Positions 1-8,826 of a stretch of DNA of 64,000 bases are shown here, piece by piece (the stretch's first letter is position 1; the number at the start of each line of letters is the position of its first letter). Under the pieces are notes generated by a model. It did not search any database and had not been told where the DNA came from. It saw only the letters and a list, made by a program, of their open reading frames with translations. Source of the DNA: a virus; IMG/VR virus record IMGVR_UViG_3300023210_000017, positions 29,689 through 93,688 of that record. The stretch is one strand, 5' to 3'. Made by a program: the position numbers and the translations under genes.

Positions 1-2
1 TA

Positions 3-1817
3 GCAAGCTCTTATAATGCATATGATGCGGTAGTTGGTCAAAGATATCCATCAAATGAATTTTTATCTGAAGCAAAATTAAAGGAATCTTTAGGGCTTCA
101 AAGTGCAAGTAAAGAGAAATTGGGTTATCCATATTATGATGATGGCGTATTAATGCAACAGGATCCTGATAAGTCAAGTGGATTTACACCTGTTTCAGAA
201 GGAACTAAAAATTGGATAGAATCAGTACCATATTTTAAACATACTAGAGAGGGTAAAACAAAGCTTGATTTTACAGCAGATAGTTGGGATACCCATGGTG
301 TAATGGTTGAAAACAAAGGTAGCAATATTTTTACAGCTTCAGATGATGATATTAAAAATAACAGAAATAAGTTTGCAAATTTATCTGAAAAAGAAAAGCA
401 AAAGCTTTATGCTCAAATGACTCCAGGTACAGTTGTATCATTTACAAGTCCTTTTGGTGCAAGTGATGGTAATTTAAGAATAGGTCTTAATGATAAGTAT
501 GGTTTAGGTAATTCAAGTCATAGTGCTCAAGTTGTTGGTTATGCTGAAGATGGTGTTCCAATTATATTTGACTATGGTGTGTATAGACGTATAGATGATG
601 ATGATGCAGCTCCAGTATACGGTGATATGAATACTTTAAGTAACATCACTATACCTAAAGCGCATATAGGTAAAAATCTTGAATGGGCTAAGAAAAATGG
701 TTACTTTGACAAAGAAGGACCTGGAGAATTAGATTTTGATTTAACCCCTTTATATGATGAGAAAAATGCAGATATAGATGAATTAGAACCATTTTATAAT
801 GCATTAAAAACTAACAAGCGTTCTTTAATGGATGATCTTAATATTAAATCTGAAAACTATGACATGATTGCCAAATCATTAATTGGCATAACAATGGAAG
901 AGACAGAAGGTGGTTCTGGATTGCAACATAATATTGAAAATAAAATGTTTAGTGTAGGTCAAGACAGTATTGGATTAACTCAGCTAATGTGGTCTAACAT
1001 TGAAAATGATCCTAAGTTAAAAAAAGTAGCTGCAAAATATGACATTACTAAAAAAAGTGATTTAAAAGACTCTGACAAAAGTGCTATTGCTTCCATGATA
1101 TATGGGCATAGAAACTTTTTATCAGCTAAAGAAAATTATAAAAAGGGTAAAGGAAAGCCTGGTATAAGAACATATAAAGCATCTGATAGCTGGAAAACTA
1201 CTGCTAAACAATATGCTTTAAAAGATCCTGTATATGATGGATATACATTTAGAACAGAAGAAGGTGTGGAAGTAGATTTCTTTACAGGTGCTAATGATGT
1301 TTGGAATCCTTTTTATGGTGTAGGTATGGATAAAAGTATAGAAAATATTCAAAGTCAATTTGAAAAAATAGCACCCGGTAAATATAAAGTACGTGAAGAA
1401 GATGGAGAGTATGTTGTTGATAAAACTACATTGGGTAATGGTAGGATTAATAAAGAAACAGGAGAACTAGAAGATCTTACAGACTCTGAAATATTTTCAT
1501 ATAATTGGAATTCACCTTATAGCTTATCTTCAGGAGATGCCCAAGGTGGTGCAGCATATGTAGAGGGTATACAAAATATAGGGAATCTTATACAAAAAAA
1601 GGTTGGAGGTGAGATTGCACGTAATCAAACTGTTTTAGAAAAGTTTAATTCAGGGGGAGCTAAAGAACTTAAATTATATAAAAATTATTTTAATGGAAAG
1701 GTGAAGAATGAAAAGGCACGTAAAAATTATGATAAACTTAATAGAGTTTATTACAAAGATGCTAAGGCTAAAAAAATGTCTTCACCTAATTATATATTAA
1801 CGCATGTAATTACATAG
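3..1817 (+). CDS. Partial large protein with peptidoglycan-hydrolase-like domains (5' end outside window)
   Basis: The reading frame is open from base 3, so the gene begins before the window; the TTG at 120 is not needed as a start. About 604 residues are visible. Counting from TTG120, a segment near residues 105-160 contains SSHSAQVVGYAEDGVP followed by IIFDYG, which looks like the His half of an NlpC/P60- or CHAP-like papain fold. No cysteine is present in the visible part, so a nucleophile would have to lie upstream. Residues about 255-320 contain an EETEGGSG stretch followed by GQDSIGLTQL, which resembles the Glu and GLxQ core of lytic transglycosylases. A virion-associated wall-degrading enzyme acting during DNA entry is the likely role, consistent with its place just upstream of other giant virion proteins. 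The domain calls are motif-level only. Confidence 0.6.
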   Translation, partial: ASSYNAYDAVVGQRYPSNEFLSEAKLKESLGLQSASKEKLGYPYYDDGVLMQQDPDKSSGFTPVSEGTKNWIESVPYFKHTREGKTKLDFTADSWDTHGVMVENKGSNIFTASDDDIKNNRNKFANLSEKEKQKLYAQMTPGTVVSFTSPFGASDGNLRIGLNDKYGLGNSSHSAQVVGYAEDGVPIIFDYGVYRRIDDDDAAPVYGDMNTLSNITIPKAHIGKNLEWAKKNGYFDKEGPGELDFDLTPLYDEKNADIDELEPFYNALKTNKRSLMDDLNIKSENYDMIAKSLIGITMEETEGGSGLQHNIENKMFSVGQDSIGLTQLMWSNIENDPKLKKVAAKYDITKKSDLKDSDKSAIASMIYGHRNFLSAKENYKKGKGKPGIRTYKASDSWKTTAKQYALKDPVYDGYTFRTEEGVEVDFFTGANDVWNPFYGVGMDKSIENIQSQFEKIAPGKYKVREEDGEYVVDKTTLGNGRINKETGELEDLTDSEIFSYNWNSPYSLSSGDAQGGAAYVEGIQNIGNLIQKKVGGEIARNQTVLEKFNSGGAKELKLYKNYFNGKVKNEKARKNYDKLNRVYYKDAKAKKMSSPNYILTHVIT

Positions 1818-1846
1818 CTACGCTTATTAGCAAATATCCTTATTTA

Positions 1847-1856
1847 TTTGTATATT
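1847..1856 (+). promoter_or_regulatory. Candidate phage promoter element TTTGTATATT
   Basis: TTTGTATATT starts 29 nt before the ATG at 1876 in the 58-nt gap between two giant genes. The same 10-mer lies 30 nt before the ATG at 36238 and 27 nt before the minus-strand ATG at 59974. Shared sequence and spacing suggest a promoter. This is inference; no transcript data are available. Confidence 0.35.
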
Positions 1857-1875
1857 ATTAATATAGATTATCATC

Positions 1876-4800
1876 ATGGATTTAAAAAGCATAAATAAAA
1901 AAAGTTTAAATGGAAAGCCATTTCATAAAATGCCAGATGGATCTTGGATGCCCGGCACAAAGCATATGAAAAAAGGCGGAGAACTTGAAGAGACTGTTGT
2001 TAGTGAAAAAGGTTTTGATTATAAAAAAATCTATGATGCTAGTTCTGGTACAACAATGTATTATACAAAACCTTCAAGAGGTAAAAATTGGAAAGATCTT
2101 CAAGATGGTAGAAACAATAGAACATTAACTGTTGTTAAAACAAAAATATTTAAAGATGATTCTTTAAAAGAATTAAAAGAAGGTGGAGATTCTGAAGAGA
2201 AATATATTCCAACAATAGATGAAATTAAAAAAGGCGGTTACAAAGTTAAGGTAATAGCGTATGCTCCAAGTAAAAGCATGCCTCCTGGACATACAGAAGC
2301 TATACTCATTGATAAAAATGGAAACCCTGTTGATTATTATTATGATAAAGATGATAACAAAAAAGAAGCCTTTGTAAATAGATGGGAAGAAGGAGGAGAT
2401 GAAGGATCACAATTTGATGATGATGCTGGTTGGGATAATAGAAACAAAAGCTATTTTAAATCTAAATCTATAGAAGCTTTAAATAAAAAGATTAAAGCAA
2501 ACAAGTATAATAGAGCAATGGATCTAAATTTAGATTCTGATCAAATTGAAAATTTTTTAAACAGCACATCATTAGAAGGCGGCCTTGATTATAACTTCAT
2601 GGAAAATAATTGTGCTGACGGTGTATGTAGAGCTTTTGGTTTAGACTCAGATAAAGTTGGAGGAACATTTGGCACACAATGGGTAGGAACAGAACCACAA
2701 CAAGTATTTAGCCAATTGCAAGAAAACTATAAAGATCAAATTTCAGGTAAAGTAGTAGGAGAGCAAATGTCTAGAGAAGACTTTGTAAAACAAGCTGCGC
2801 TACTTGGAGCAGGAAATGTAGATGGGATAGGAGGTACTATATTACAAGGTATTGCAACACAACAAGTTAATGACCCGACCAGTCTTCTTAATGCAGCGGG
2901 GAATGCATACAAAGCTGGAAGATATGTAAAACAAAAACTGGAAGATTCTGCAGATTTTGTAGATGAAAATACAGATTTTTCTTCTGAAGGGGTGAGTAAT
3001 TTTTTCCCTTGGTGGGGTAATACAATTAATAGCGTATTTGGAGGAGATGAAAATTATTGGAAATATTCATCTCAAAAAAGAGCAGAAGCAGCAGCTAGAA
3101 AAAAGAAACGGGATGCAGATAATTGGGCCAACCCTGTTATAATAGATCCAACTTTAATGCAAGGTGATGAAACAAGGCAGGGCCCAGCATTTACTCAACC
3201 ATTTAATTTAAAAGAAGGTGGACAATTACCTACAGCGCAAAATGGAAATGGTAGATATTCAGATTTAACTTCTAGGTATGGTAGTTATAATCAATGGAAT
3301 CAAAGCAATGATAGGTCTGTTAGAGCGCCTGTTCAAAGCGCTTATTTGCCAATGAACTTAGGAGCAAGAGGTGATGTGATAGGTGCAGTTTCCACTCTTG
3401 TTGAAGGTGCTGGAAGATTATTTGGCGGTAAAGATAGAGATGGAGATGGGCTAATGGATGGAGCTTTTAGAGATAATAAAGCTAAAAGAAAAAGACATAA
3501 AGCTAGAAGGCAATTAGAAAAATCTCAAAACTATGATTATAAAGTTACAGCTGATCCTAATGATCCAACTAAATATGTAGATTCATCAACAAATCTTTAC
3601 AATGCTAGTAAGAAAAAAAATCCTGAATCTTTGCAAACTGTTGATAGTTGGAAAGGTGAGTTAAATGAAGATAATACATTTTTAGACTTTGATGTTGCAT
3701 CAAATCAATATACGGCTAGCTATATGGATCCTGATCTTATGTCAAAAAATAAAAAACTTAGACCTACTAATACTGTTAAAGATTTTCAATCTCGTAAAGA
3801 AAAGCTGGATACTGGCAAGTATAATGAACTTAGCTTATTAGGTCAAGATGCTGATGCATTTAATGCTGCTAATGACATACCCGAAGGTACTACATTTGGC
3901 ATGAATGAAAATGGTCAAAGTACATATTATGCGCCTAATGCACAGACAGAAGAAGAAAAAACAAATTACTATAATACAATGATGATGAAAAAATTTGGAG
4001 GACACATGCAAGAAGGTGGGCAACCATCTCCAGAAGAAATGGCAATGATGCAGGCTCAACAAGAACAAGCGCCACAACAACAAGCACCGCAAGAAGGTGG
4101 TGAAGAAGCTGTAGTTCAACTTATGGAAGAAATAAAAGGAGCTCTTGAAGGTGGTGCTAAACCACAAGAAGTAATGGTGCAGTTAATACAAAGTGGTATG
4201 CCGCCTGAATCTGTGGCTCAAGTATTTGTACAATTAGGAATGCCCGAAGATCAAATAGGTCCAGCTATAGAACAAGCAATGACTCAAGCTCAAGGTCAGC
4301 AAGGCGCTGAACCTTCTGAAGAAGAAATGATGGCGGCTCAACAATCACAAGCTGGAGCACCTGCTCCACCAATGATGAGATATGGAGGTGGAGATTCACC
4401 TTTTGCGGAAGCACATCCATTGTCTGCATTTGCATATGGTGGTGATAACGATTATGTTGAAACAGGAGAAGGACTTTTAGATGAAGATAACTTTATTAAA
4501 ACTAAACGTAAAAGAAATGGAAAAATTAAACAAAAAGAAATTTCTGAAAAAAGATTTAATAGAATTCAAGATAGATATGAAAGAAAAGGTGGACACGATG
4601 GTGGAGATAACCCCAATGTAGATAACACTGTTAATAGAAGAGGTAATAAAAGTGTTTCTGATATGAATGCTGGAATACCTTGGGAAGATTATACACGACC
4701 TAGCTTGATAAGACCTCAGTTAAGAACTCCTTATGAACGTCCACTTGCTATGGTTGAACCTGACCTAATATTTGATGATCCTTCAACTATAGAAGCACCA

Positions 4801-5649
4801 GCATTTAATGCAATGCAAGAGTTGAATAGTGCTGATGCTCAATACTCACCGACCCCTTCTTTTATTAGTAGTTCTGATCCTATGGCTGCTGCTATGGCAG
4901 CAGATGCTACAAGTACTCCATCATTTGCATATGGTGGTCAAGCTCAAGATGGAACTGAAATAAATCCAGCACAATTTGCAGCTGAACAAGATACATATGC
5001 AGCATCTGAAGGAGATCCTATGGCTCAACAAATGATGCAAGAGTCTAATCCACAAGGTGGTTCTGGAGATTTAATTCAAGAAGTTTTAGCAGCTTTATCA
5101 CAAGGAGTAGGTCCAGAACAAGTATATACTAAAATAATGGAAATGGGCATTGATCAAGAGCAAGCTGGTCAAATTATACAGCAAGCTATGGCAATGATGA
5201 ATCAAGGTGGACCAAGTAATCAAGCGCCTGCTGAAGATGATGGATATGCTCAAATGCTTTCACAGCTTCAAGATCAAAGAGATTCTTTTAAGAATGAATA
5301 TAGAAGAGATGTAAATAAATTAGGTGGAGGTGCAGCTATGCAAAATGCTCAGAATGGTACTGGTAGAGTTGTAAAATCAGACACAACTAAAACATCTAAA
5401 TTTTGGCCTAGAGAAAAAACATCTGCTATTTTTAATGAATTTCTTGGACAGGGTTATAGTGCAGAAGAAGCTAGAAATAACATATACAATATGAATGTAA
5501 TCTCTGAAAAAGATTATGATTTTGTTAGAGGGTTGGGAGCTAAAAAGAAAAAATTAAAGAAAAGAGGTGGTCAATCAGATTCTGTAGAATTAACTACTAA
5601 GCAAATTGCTCAAATAATCGCTGCAGGTGGCAGTGTTAAATACGTATAA
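1876..5649 (+). CDS. Giant virion-type protein with permuted papain-like domain and repeated GG motifs
   Basis: 1,257 residues. Near the N terminus, GHTEAI (His139) followed about 107 residues later by NNCADGVC (Cys246) gives the His-before-Cys order of a permuted papain/NlpC-like amidase or peptidase. DRDGDGLMD at residues 521-529 is an EF-hand-like calcium loop. The central and C-terminal parts are Gln/Met/Gly-rich and contain two related helical repeats, about residues 746-805 and 1064-1112, built on the pattern (L/I)xxxGxxxExxxxxxxxxG. Double glycines recur throughout (MKKGGE, RYGGGD, AYGGDN, AYGGQA, KRGGQS), and QLPTAQNG (450-457) and QNAQNG (1156-1161) are short repeated motifs. Large GG-rich proteins of this sort occur among structural or ejected proteins of Bacteroidota phages; the exact role here is unknown. 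Start at ATG1876. Confidence 0.6.
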   Translation: MDLKSINKKSLNGKPFHKMPDGSWMPGTKHMKKGGELEETVVSEKGFDYKKIYDASSGTTMYYTKPSRGKNWKDLQDGRNNRTLTVVKTKIFKDDSLKELKEGGDSEEKYIPTIDEIKKGGYKVKVIAYAPSKSMPPGHTEAILIDKNGNPVDYYYDKDDNKKEAFVNRWEEGGDEGSQFDDDAGWDNRNKSYFKSKSIEALNKKIKANKYNRAMDLNLDSDQIENFLNSTSLEGGLDYNFMENNCADGVCRAFGLDSDKVGGTFGTQWVGTEPQQVFSQLQENYKDQISGKVVGEQMSREDFVKQAALLGAGNVDGIGGTILQGIATQQVNDPTSLLNAAGNAYKAGRYVKQKLEDSADFVDENTDFSSEGVSNFFPWWGNTINSVFGGDENYWKYSSQKRAEAAARKKKRDADNWANPVIIDPTLMQGDETRQGPAFTQPFNLKEGGQLPTAQNGNGRYSDLTSRYGSYNQWNQSNDRSVRAPVQSAYLPMNLGARGDVIGAVSTLVEGAGRLFGGKDRDGDGLMDGAFRDNKAKRKRHKARRQLEKSQNYDYKVTADPNDPTKYVDSSTNLYNASKKKNPESLQTVDSWKGELNEDNTFLDFDVASNQYTASYMDPDLMSKNKKLRPTNTVKDFQSRKEKLDTGKYNELSLLGQDADAFNAANDIPEGTTFGMNENGQSTYYAPNAQTEEEKTNYYNTMMMKKFGGHMQEGGQPSPEEMAMMQAQQEQAPQQQAPQEGGEEAVVQLMEEIKGALEGGAKPQEVMVQLIQSGMPPESVAQVFVQLGMPEDQIGPAIEQAMTQAQGQQGAEPSEEEMMAAQQSQAGAPAPPMMRYGGGDSPFAEAHPLSAFAYGGDNDYVETGEGLLDEDNFIKTKRKRNGKIKQKEISEKRFNRIQDRYERKGGHDGGDNPNVDNTVNRRGNKSVSDMNAGIPWEDYTRPSLIRPQLRTPYERPLAMVEPDLIFDDPSTIEAPAFNAMQELNSADAQYSPTPSFISSSDPMAAAMAADATSTPSFAYGGQAQDGTEINPAQFAAEQDTYAASEGDPMAQQMMQESNPQGGSGDLIQEVLAALSQGVGPEQVYTKIMEMGIDQEQAGQIIQQAMAMMNQGGPSNQAPAEDDGYAQMLSQLQDQRDSFKNEYRRDVNKLGGGAAMQNAQNGTGRVVKSDTTKTSKFWPREKTSAIFNEFLGQGYSAEEARNNIYNMNVISEKDYDFVRGLGAKKKKLKKRGGQSDSVELTTKQIAQIIAAGGSVKYV

Positions 5650-5650
5650 T

Positions 5651-8600
5651 ATGCCTAAAATAAAAAATACAAAACATAGAGTTTTAATATCTAATCTTCC
5701 TAAAGGGTTTGAATTAGTTGATGGTGAATTAGTAAAAAAAGCACATGGTGGTTTAGTTACTGGAGATCAACATAACTATGGTTTAGTTACATTTAATCCA
5801 CACGCAGGTGATTCAGAAAATGATAGAGATGTAGATGTAAGATATAGTTTATCTTCAGTGCCTAGAGATGCTGCTAATATAGAAGCTGAAGGAGGCGAGA
5901 CTGTATTAACAGATCTTACTAATGATGGTAACTATGGATTGTATGATATAACAGGACCTAAACATTCTAAAGGTGGTGTACCAATGTTCTTACCTGAACA
6001 ATCTTTTATTTTTTCTGATACAGAGAAGATGAAGATGGATAAAACAGAGCTTGCTGAATTTGGAATTGAATCTAAAAAGAAGATGACCCCAGCTAAGGTT
6101 TCTAAAAAGTTTGATTTAAATAGATACTATGGTTTATTAAATAGTGAATATGCAGATAAGACACAGGCAAATTCTGCAGAACTTATGCTTACAAAAAATT
6201 CAGAGTCTCTTTCTAAATTAGCATTTGGTCAAGAATTGAAAAAGGATTTTGAAGAAGGTGTTCCTGTAGCAGCTCATCCATATCTTAATTCTATTGGTAT
6301 AGATCCAATGGAGTTTACTGCACAAGTAGAACAAAGACAACAAGGTGGCCAAGAGCAAATGGGTGAAATGAGATATGGTGGTATATTACGTAAAGCACAA
6401 GTGGCTGGACCTGCTCCTTGTCCAGAAGGACAAGAATGGGATGATGCTGTACAGGCGTGTGTATTAAAAGAATCAACAAGCGAACAACCAAATGGTCCAT
6501 TTGCTCCACAAAATCAATATACTTCTTCAGCATATTCTGAGTATGAAAATGATGACATAAATGATGGTACTTTACCTGCAAATCCTGGACAATTTGGACT
6601 TACTCGACCTGAAACTCCTGCTGTTGAAACTCCTACTTATGGAGCGCCAACTGTAGAAAGAACAAATAAAAAAGGAATGGGTGCAAGAATGGAGCAAGGA
6701 TTAGATAGATTTATGGATAGTCCTGGAGTGGATAAATTTGCAGAAATTGGATCTTTTGGTGTAGCAGCTGCAAATGTTGGGAATCAAATAGCTCTTAATA
6801 CTAAAGGTGAGCAAGCTAAACAAGATATGCTGAAAATGAGCATGGTAGATAATTCCGTTGGTGTTGTAGATTATGATCCAAATGCTCTGGGGTACACGGG
6901 TGTACAAGAAGGTCTTATAAATAAAACCCTGCAAGGTCAAGGTCCTTCTGGATATAATGGTTACTATGGAGAAGATGGGATGGAAATACCAAAGGCTCAA
7001 GAAGGTACAGAAACTGGATATTATGATGTTATGGGAAATTGGTACCCTATTGATAAACCATTATCTACCGGAACTGATTTTGCTATGGTAAATGGATTTA
7101 GTGCAACGAAAGAAGAGTTAGATCAATTTGTAATAGATCAACAAGCTGAATTTGATAGACAAACTGCAGAATTAAACGGTACTCCAGCAAAAGCAGAACA
7201 ACTATGGGAATCAGGCAAAACATATAAAGGTGGTTCTCCTGAATGGAATCAATGGTATATGTCTGATAATGCTGAACAATATAGAGATGATAGATATACT
7301 GCATATAAAGCCCGTAGGGAATCAAAAGGTTTAAAATCTTTAGATGCAGATGCTTACCACGATATATATCTAAGAGGTCAAAAGCAAATTAATGCTATAC
7401 AACAAAGGTATGAAAGTGATCCAACTACTTTAACAGATAAAAAGTGGGATGCAACTCAAAATGATTTCTATAACGAGCAGATTGACCTTTTAAATGCAGA
7501 TATAGAAGCTGCAAATACTGCAGGTCTAGCAGCAGATCCTGACTATAAAGCAAAACCTTTATATAAAGGATTATCTGATAGTGAGGTTGGTGATTTTCAA
7601 TCAGGATATATAGGAGGAAAGTTTCTTCAATCTAATATTGGCGGTACTTCAAAAGATTTAGTAGACATGATTCATAAAGGTGTCAATGATCAAACTGTTA
7701 ATGTAGGTGCTGATACTTATAACATATCACCAGAAGATAAGTGGTTTGGAGATACAACGGTTGGACAATGGGAAGAAAAAACAATACCCACCTATAATGA
7801 AAAGACTGAAAAATGTGAGTGTGAATTTGAAGGTCAGACATTTGAAATGACACCACTTAATGATGGCGGCTGCCCACCATGTCCTGAAAAAGAGCAAAAA
7901 ATATTAGATGATGCAGAAGTACCTGAAGAAATAGCACCTACTGCAAAGGTTCCTTTTATACAAGACATTTTAAAGTTAAGATCTATTGCAAATAGGAAAA
8001 GAGATTTATTTTTACCATGGGAACCTGCTGAACGAAAGGTACGGTATGAAGATGTATTAGAAGATCCAACTAGAATAATAGCTGCTGCAAATTCAGATGC
8101 TAATGCAGCAATGCAAGCAGCTGGAGCATTTGCTGGACCACAAGCTTTAGGAGCAAGAACTGCTGCTATTCAAGGTCAAAATGCTAGAGCTATTGCAGAT
8201 CAAGTTGGAGCAGTTAATCAAAGAAATGTTGCAACTATTAATAGAGGTAATGCAGTTAGAGGTCAATTTGAAGATTCATATAATCAAAGAAGTAATGCTA
8301 GCAATAAAAGAGTATATGATAATACTATGAAAGCCCTTCAAATAGGAATGGATGAGCAAAACTTTGATAATGAGCAATATATAGATCAATTGGGTAATAC
8401 AATTACAAATGCATCACATGCATATAATGATAACTCATTGAGAGATTATTATGGTTATAATCCTTTAAAAGGTGGAGATGTATATCAAAAAGGAAGCAAA
8501 GCTTTTAAACCTGTACCAGAAGTAGATAGATTTGCACATGTAGATAAAGCTGGTGAAATAGCAAAGCGTTATAGACTAGCTACAAATTCAGAACCATCTA

Positions 8601-8767
8601 AAGAAATGATGAATTATTTAATGGGTATAGAATCAAGCAAAAAGTCAAATTCAAATGAAACATATGCTCAGAGAGAAAGAAGAAATGAACAAGGCGCAAG
8701 CAGAAAAAAAGGTGGAGCAATGAAAGCATGGGCATCTCCATTTTACACAGGAAAGATGGGTGTTTAA
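5651..8767 (+). CDS. Large virion-associated protein with GG/KAQxG motifs and CxC...CxxC cluster
   Basis: About 1,038 residues from ATG5651, which follows the previous stop by one base; this start is preferred to an upstream GTG at 5627 that would overlap the previous gene. The N-terminal 250 residues look like a folded domain (GVPMFLPEQSFIFSD near 120). RYGGILRKAQVAG at 241-253 and EIPKAQEG at 445-452 repeat a motif seen in the preceding protein. Four cysteines in CEC (722-724) and CPPC (741-744) could bind zinc. The C-terminal quarter is Ala/Asn/Gln-rich and helical, and the protein ends in a GG-containing tail (KKGGAMKAW). No enzymatic motif was recognised. Its place between cell-wall hydrolase-like and RNA polymerase proteins suggests a virion cargo or ejected protein. 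Confidence 0.5.
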   Translation: MPKIKNTKHRVLISNLPKGFELVDGELVKKAHGGLVTGDQHNYGLVTFNPHAGDSENDRDVDVRYSLSSVPRDAANIEAEGGETVLTDLTNDGNYGLYDITGPKHSKGGVPMFLPEQSFIFSDTEKMKMDKTELAEFGIESKKKMTPAKVSKKFDLNRYYGLLNSEYADKTQANSAELMLTKNSESLSKLAFGQELKKDFEEGVPVAAHPYLNSIGIDPMEFTAQVEQRQQGGQEQMGEMRYGGILRKAQVAGPAPCPEGQEWDDAVQACVLKESTSEQPNGPFAPQNQYTSSAYSEYENDDINDGTLPANPGQFGLTRPETPAVETPTYGAPTVERTNKKGMGARMEQGLDRFMDSPGVDKFAEIGSFGVAAANVGNQIALNTKGEQAKQDMLKMSMVDNSVGVVDYDPNALGYTGVQEGLINKTLQGQGPSGYNGYYGEDGMEIPKAQEGTETGYYDVMGNWYPIDKPLSTGTDFAMVNGFSATKEELDQFVIDQQAEFDRQTAELNGTPAKAEQLWESGKTYKGGSPEWNQWYMSDNAEQYRDDRYTAYKARRESKGLKSLDADAYHDIYLRGQKQINAIQQRYESDPTTLTDKKWDATQNDFYNEQIDLLNADIEAANTAGLAADPDYKAKPLYKGLSDSEVGDFQSGYIGGKFLQSNIGGTSKDLVDMIHKGVNDQTVNVGADTYNISPEDKWFGDTTVGQWEEKTIPTYNEKTEKCECEFEGQTFEMTPLNDGGCPPCPEKEQKILDDAEVPEEIAPTAKVPFIQDILKLRSIANRKRDLFLPWEPAERKVRYEDVLEDPTRIIAAANSDANAAMQAAGAFAGPQALGARTAAIQGQNARAIADQVGAVNQRNVATINRGNAVRGQFEDSYNQRSNASNKRVYDNTMKALQIGMDEQNFDNEQYIDQLGNTITNASHAYNDNSLRDYYGYNPLKGGDVYQKGSKAFKPVPEVDRFAHVDKAGEIAKRYRLATNSEPSKEMMNYLMGIESSKKSNSNETYAQRERRNEQGASRKKGGAMKAWASPFYTGKMGV

Positions 8768-8826
8768 ACTTTAAAAGTGTTTTTAATTTGTTTTTTAAAC
8801 CTATAAAATTTTATTAATTTAGCAAT

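Noticed and set aside
120-122. TTG at 120 as start of the first gene
   Set aside because: The frame is open to the window edge with continuous protein-like sequence, so the gene simply begins upstream.
3838-4167. 109-aa open frame on the minus strand, Phe/His-rich
   Set aside because: Antisense to the Gln/Glu-rich part of the 1,257-aa protein; no start context and no protein-like pattern.
5627-5650. GTG start at 5627 for the second giant protein
   Set aside because: It would overlap the preceding gene by 23 nt; ATG5651 directly after the stop begins a sensible sequence (MPKIKNTKHRVLI).
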